Assembly: GCA_017411125.1 (NCBI GenBank)
Contig: JAFPNP010000167.1
Coordinates: 1-16,607, forward strand
Direction of reading: 5' to 3'
Source of the DNA: Kiritimatiellia bacterium
Lineage (GTDB): Bacteria; Verrucomicrobiota; Kiritimatiellia; RFP12; UBA1067
DNA length: 16,607 nucleotides
Translations under genes and position numbers: made by a program
Shown: piece by piece, positions 15,281-16,607 of the stretch
Numbering within the stretch: the stretch's first letter is position 1
Layout: each line of letters starts with the position of its first letter
Notes under the pieces: model-generated
Told to the model about the DNA's origin: nothing
The model's input: only the letters and a program-made list of their open reading frames with translations
The model's database searches: none

Positions 15281-15630
15281 TTTTTCATTACTCCGTATTT
15301 GTTTGCCTTGTATGAAATCACTCTCGGCGTCGTTTTCAGAAGACGGGCCGCCGCCGACACATTGCCTTTCGCCTTTGCGAGAACCTGCTCGAGGACAGCC
15401 TTCTCGAAACCGCCCACGGCCTCTTTCCAGCTCTCGCCCCTCCAGACGTGGCGCGGCCGCCCGGCCTTCGCGACCCACCGCCGCACGGCAAGGGGCAGGT
15501 CTTCGACCTCCACGGCCTCGCCGAAGCTAACCAGCTCCGTCTCGCGCACGGCACGTACCTTGTCCGACGGGTTTTCCCACGGATAGGCGTCGATCGCCGC
15601 GCGCGCGCCTTCAGACCAGCTTCTTGCCAC
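15259..15630 (-). CDS. Orphan Fis-type helix-turn-helix protein resembling a sigma-54 activator C-terminus
   Basis: 123 aa. Residues about 74-114 are a Fis-type HTH (FEKAVLEQVLAKAKGNVSAA, then ARLLKTTPRVISYKANKYGV) like the DNA-binding end of NtrC/NifA/PspF activators. The preceding stretch DAYPWENPSDKVRAV and VEVEDLPLAV also recalls the AAA+ C-terminal segment YPWPGNVREL...EDLP, but no ATPase domain, GAFTGA loop or receiver is present. The GTG start at 15630 has GAGGAG 4 nt upstream, lying inside the end of purC (20-nt overlap), so translation is likely coupled. It may be a stand-alone regulator or a decapitated activator; its targets are unknown. Confidence 0.75.
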   Translation of the reverse strand: MARSWSEGARAAIDAYPWENPSDKVRAVRETELVSFGEAVEVEDLPLAVRRWVAKAGRPRHVWRGESWKEAVGGFEKAVLEQVLAKAKGNVSAAARLLKTTPRVISYKANKYGVMKKWDSSIK

Positions 15631-16513
15631 TAAGCTCCTCGTATGCCTTGACGTATATTTCCCGCGTGCGCGCGATCACGTCGTCCGGAAGCACCGGACC
15701 CGGCGGCTGGTGGTTGAAGTGGACGGAATCAAGCCAGTCGCGCACGAACTGCTTGTCCAGCGACGGCGGGTTCGCGCCGACGGCATACGACGCCTGCGGC
15801 CAGAAACGAGAGCTGTCCGGAGTGAGCACTTCGTCGGCGAGGATGAGCGAACCGTCGGCGTCCTTTCCGAACTCGAACTTCGTATCCGCTATGATGATGC
15901 CGTGCTTGAGGGCGTAGTCGGCCGCCTTGGAGTAGAGGCCGATCGTGGCGTCCTTCAGGAGTTTCGCCGTCTCCGCGCCCACGAGCGATTCGGTCTGCGC
16001 GTAGTCGATGGCCTCGTCGTGGTCGCCGATCGCGGCCTTCGTCGTTGGAGTGAAAAGCACCTCGTCGAGCTTGGAGGCGTTCTGGTAGCCCGCCCGCAGC
16101 TTCTGCCCGTTGACAGTGCCAGATTTGCAATATTCCTTCCAGCCGCTGCCCGTGAGATAGCCGCGCGCTATGCACTCGACCTCGATCATGCCAACCTTCT
16201 TCACCAGCATCGAACGCCCGCGCAGGTCTTCCTTGACGCACTGGAGTTCGGCAGGGTAGCGATCGACATCGGCCGTGACAAGATGGTTCTTGACGCCGAG
16301 AAAATCCAGCCAGAAGAGGGAAAGCTGGTTGAGCACCTTTCCCTTGTCCGGCACACCGCATGGCAGAATGACGTCAAACGCGCTGATGCGGTCGGTGACA
16401 ACCATCAACAACGTGTCGCCGAGATCGAACACGTCGCGCACCTTCCCGCTTTTCGGCGGCGGCAGACCTGGCACGCGCACCTCCAGCAACGCATGGTTCT
16501 TGTCGTATTTCAT
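15611..16513 (-). CDS. purC: Phosphoribosylaminoimidazole-succinocarboxamide synthase
   Basis: 300 aa. It catalyses the ATP-dependent joining of CAIR and aspartate to SAICAR in purine synthesis. Family motifs are clear: SGKVRDVFDLGD and TDRISAFDVILPCGVPDKG near the N-terminus, VECIARGYLTGSGWKEY in the middle, and DTKFEFG with ADEVLTPDSSRFW near the end. The length fits the long, about 300-residue form. The ATG at 16513 is chosen because the earlier ATG at 16555 overlaps the -10 box and so would precede the expected transcript start. It heads an operon with the Fis-type gene, ybaB and recR. Confidence 0.96.
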   Translation of the reverse strand: MKYDKNHALLEVRVPGLPPPKSGKVRDVFDLGDTLLMVVTDRISAFDVILPCGVPDKGKVLNQLSLFWLDFLGVKNHLVTADVDRYPAELQCVKEDLRGRSMLVKKVGMIEVECIARGYLTGSGWKEYCKSGTVNGQKLRAGYQNASKLDEVLFTPTTKAAIGDHDEAIDYAQTESLVGAETAKLLKDATIGLYSKAADYALKHGIIIADTKFEFGKDADGSLILADEVLTPDSSRFWPQASYAVGANPPSLDKQFVRDWLDSVHFNHQPPGPVLPDDVIARTREIYVKAYEELSGKKLV

Positions 16514-16553
16514 ATAATCTTCACCCTTCTTCCTATCGCATGTACGGAATGGC

Positions 16554-16583
16554 ATTATACCATAACGGACCGGGATATGCCAG
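16554..16583 (-). promoter_or_regulatory. Promoter of the purC-recR operon
   Basis: A perfect TATAAT (16559-16554) lies 18 bp downstream of CTGGCA (16583-16578), a 4/6 match to the -35 consensus. Predicted initiation near 16547 gives a leader of about 33 nt before the purC ATG. No PurR-like operator was recognised. Confidence 0.65.
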
Positions 16584-16607
16584 TCGTTTTCACTCTGGAG
16601 TTTACCC

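Noticed and set aside
15611..16555. purC start at 16555
   Set aside because: That ATG overlaps the TATAAT -10 box, so it would lie upstream of the transcript start; the 16513 ATG fits the family N-terminus.

Overview
The window is a dense, moderately GC-rich bacterial chromosome segment. Every confident gene lies on the minus strand. The best guess for the host is an anaerobe of the Verrucomicrobiota/Kiritimatiellota-Lentisphaerae group. This inference rests on the SecA with a large internal insertion, a biotin-dependent sodium-pump decarboxylase operon, a GGG-type Gfo/Idh/MocA oxidoreductase, a small secreted discoidin-like protein, and an HU-like DNA-binding protein with a long C-terminal tail. 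No rRNA or marker phylogeny is available to confirm it.

Layout, read from high to low coordinates, which is the direction of transcription. (1) 16.5-14.35 kb is an overlapping housekeeping operon behind a good sigma-70-type promoter: purC, an orphan Fis-type helix-turn-helix protein, ybaB and recR. (2) 14.3-12.16 kb holds a secreted discoidin-like protein with its own promoter, then a Gfo/Idh/MocA oxidoreductase. (3) 12.1-8.44 kb is the decarboxylase operon oadG-oadA-oadB, which couples decarboxylation to Na+ export. OadB carries an unusual secreted N-terminal extension, and the operon ends in strong hairpins. (4) 8.3-7.96 kb has no protein gene but has a good promoter and much RNA secondary structure, so it is a candidate non-coding RNA or long leader. 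(5) 7.96-4.57 kb is a compact two-gene restriction-modification system: a single chain with an HsdR-N/PD-(D/E)XK nuclease domain fused to an N6-adenine methyltransferase, translationally coupled to a two-TRD specificity subunit. No HsdR translocase is present. (6) 4.57-4.17 kb is intergenic, with a strong hairpin, a doubtful small plus-strand ORF, and three 22-bp tandem repeats with nested palindromes. (7) 4.17-3.30 kb is an HU-like DNA-binding protein. (8) 3.28-3.24 kb is a pair of REP-like hairpins. (9) 3.17-0.04 kb is secA, apparently with almost no 5' leader.

The most noteworthy parts are the motor-less nuclease-methyltransferase plus S system (BcgI-like in layout), the structured RNA region in front of it, the palindromic tandem repeat upstream of the HU-like gene, and the orphan Fis domain that looks like a decapitated sigma-54 activator. 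The 3.3-8.0 kb block looks like an accessory insertion between otherwise ordinary housekeeping and metabolic genes.
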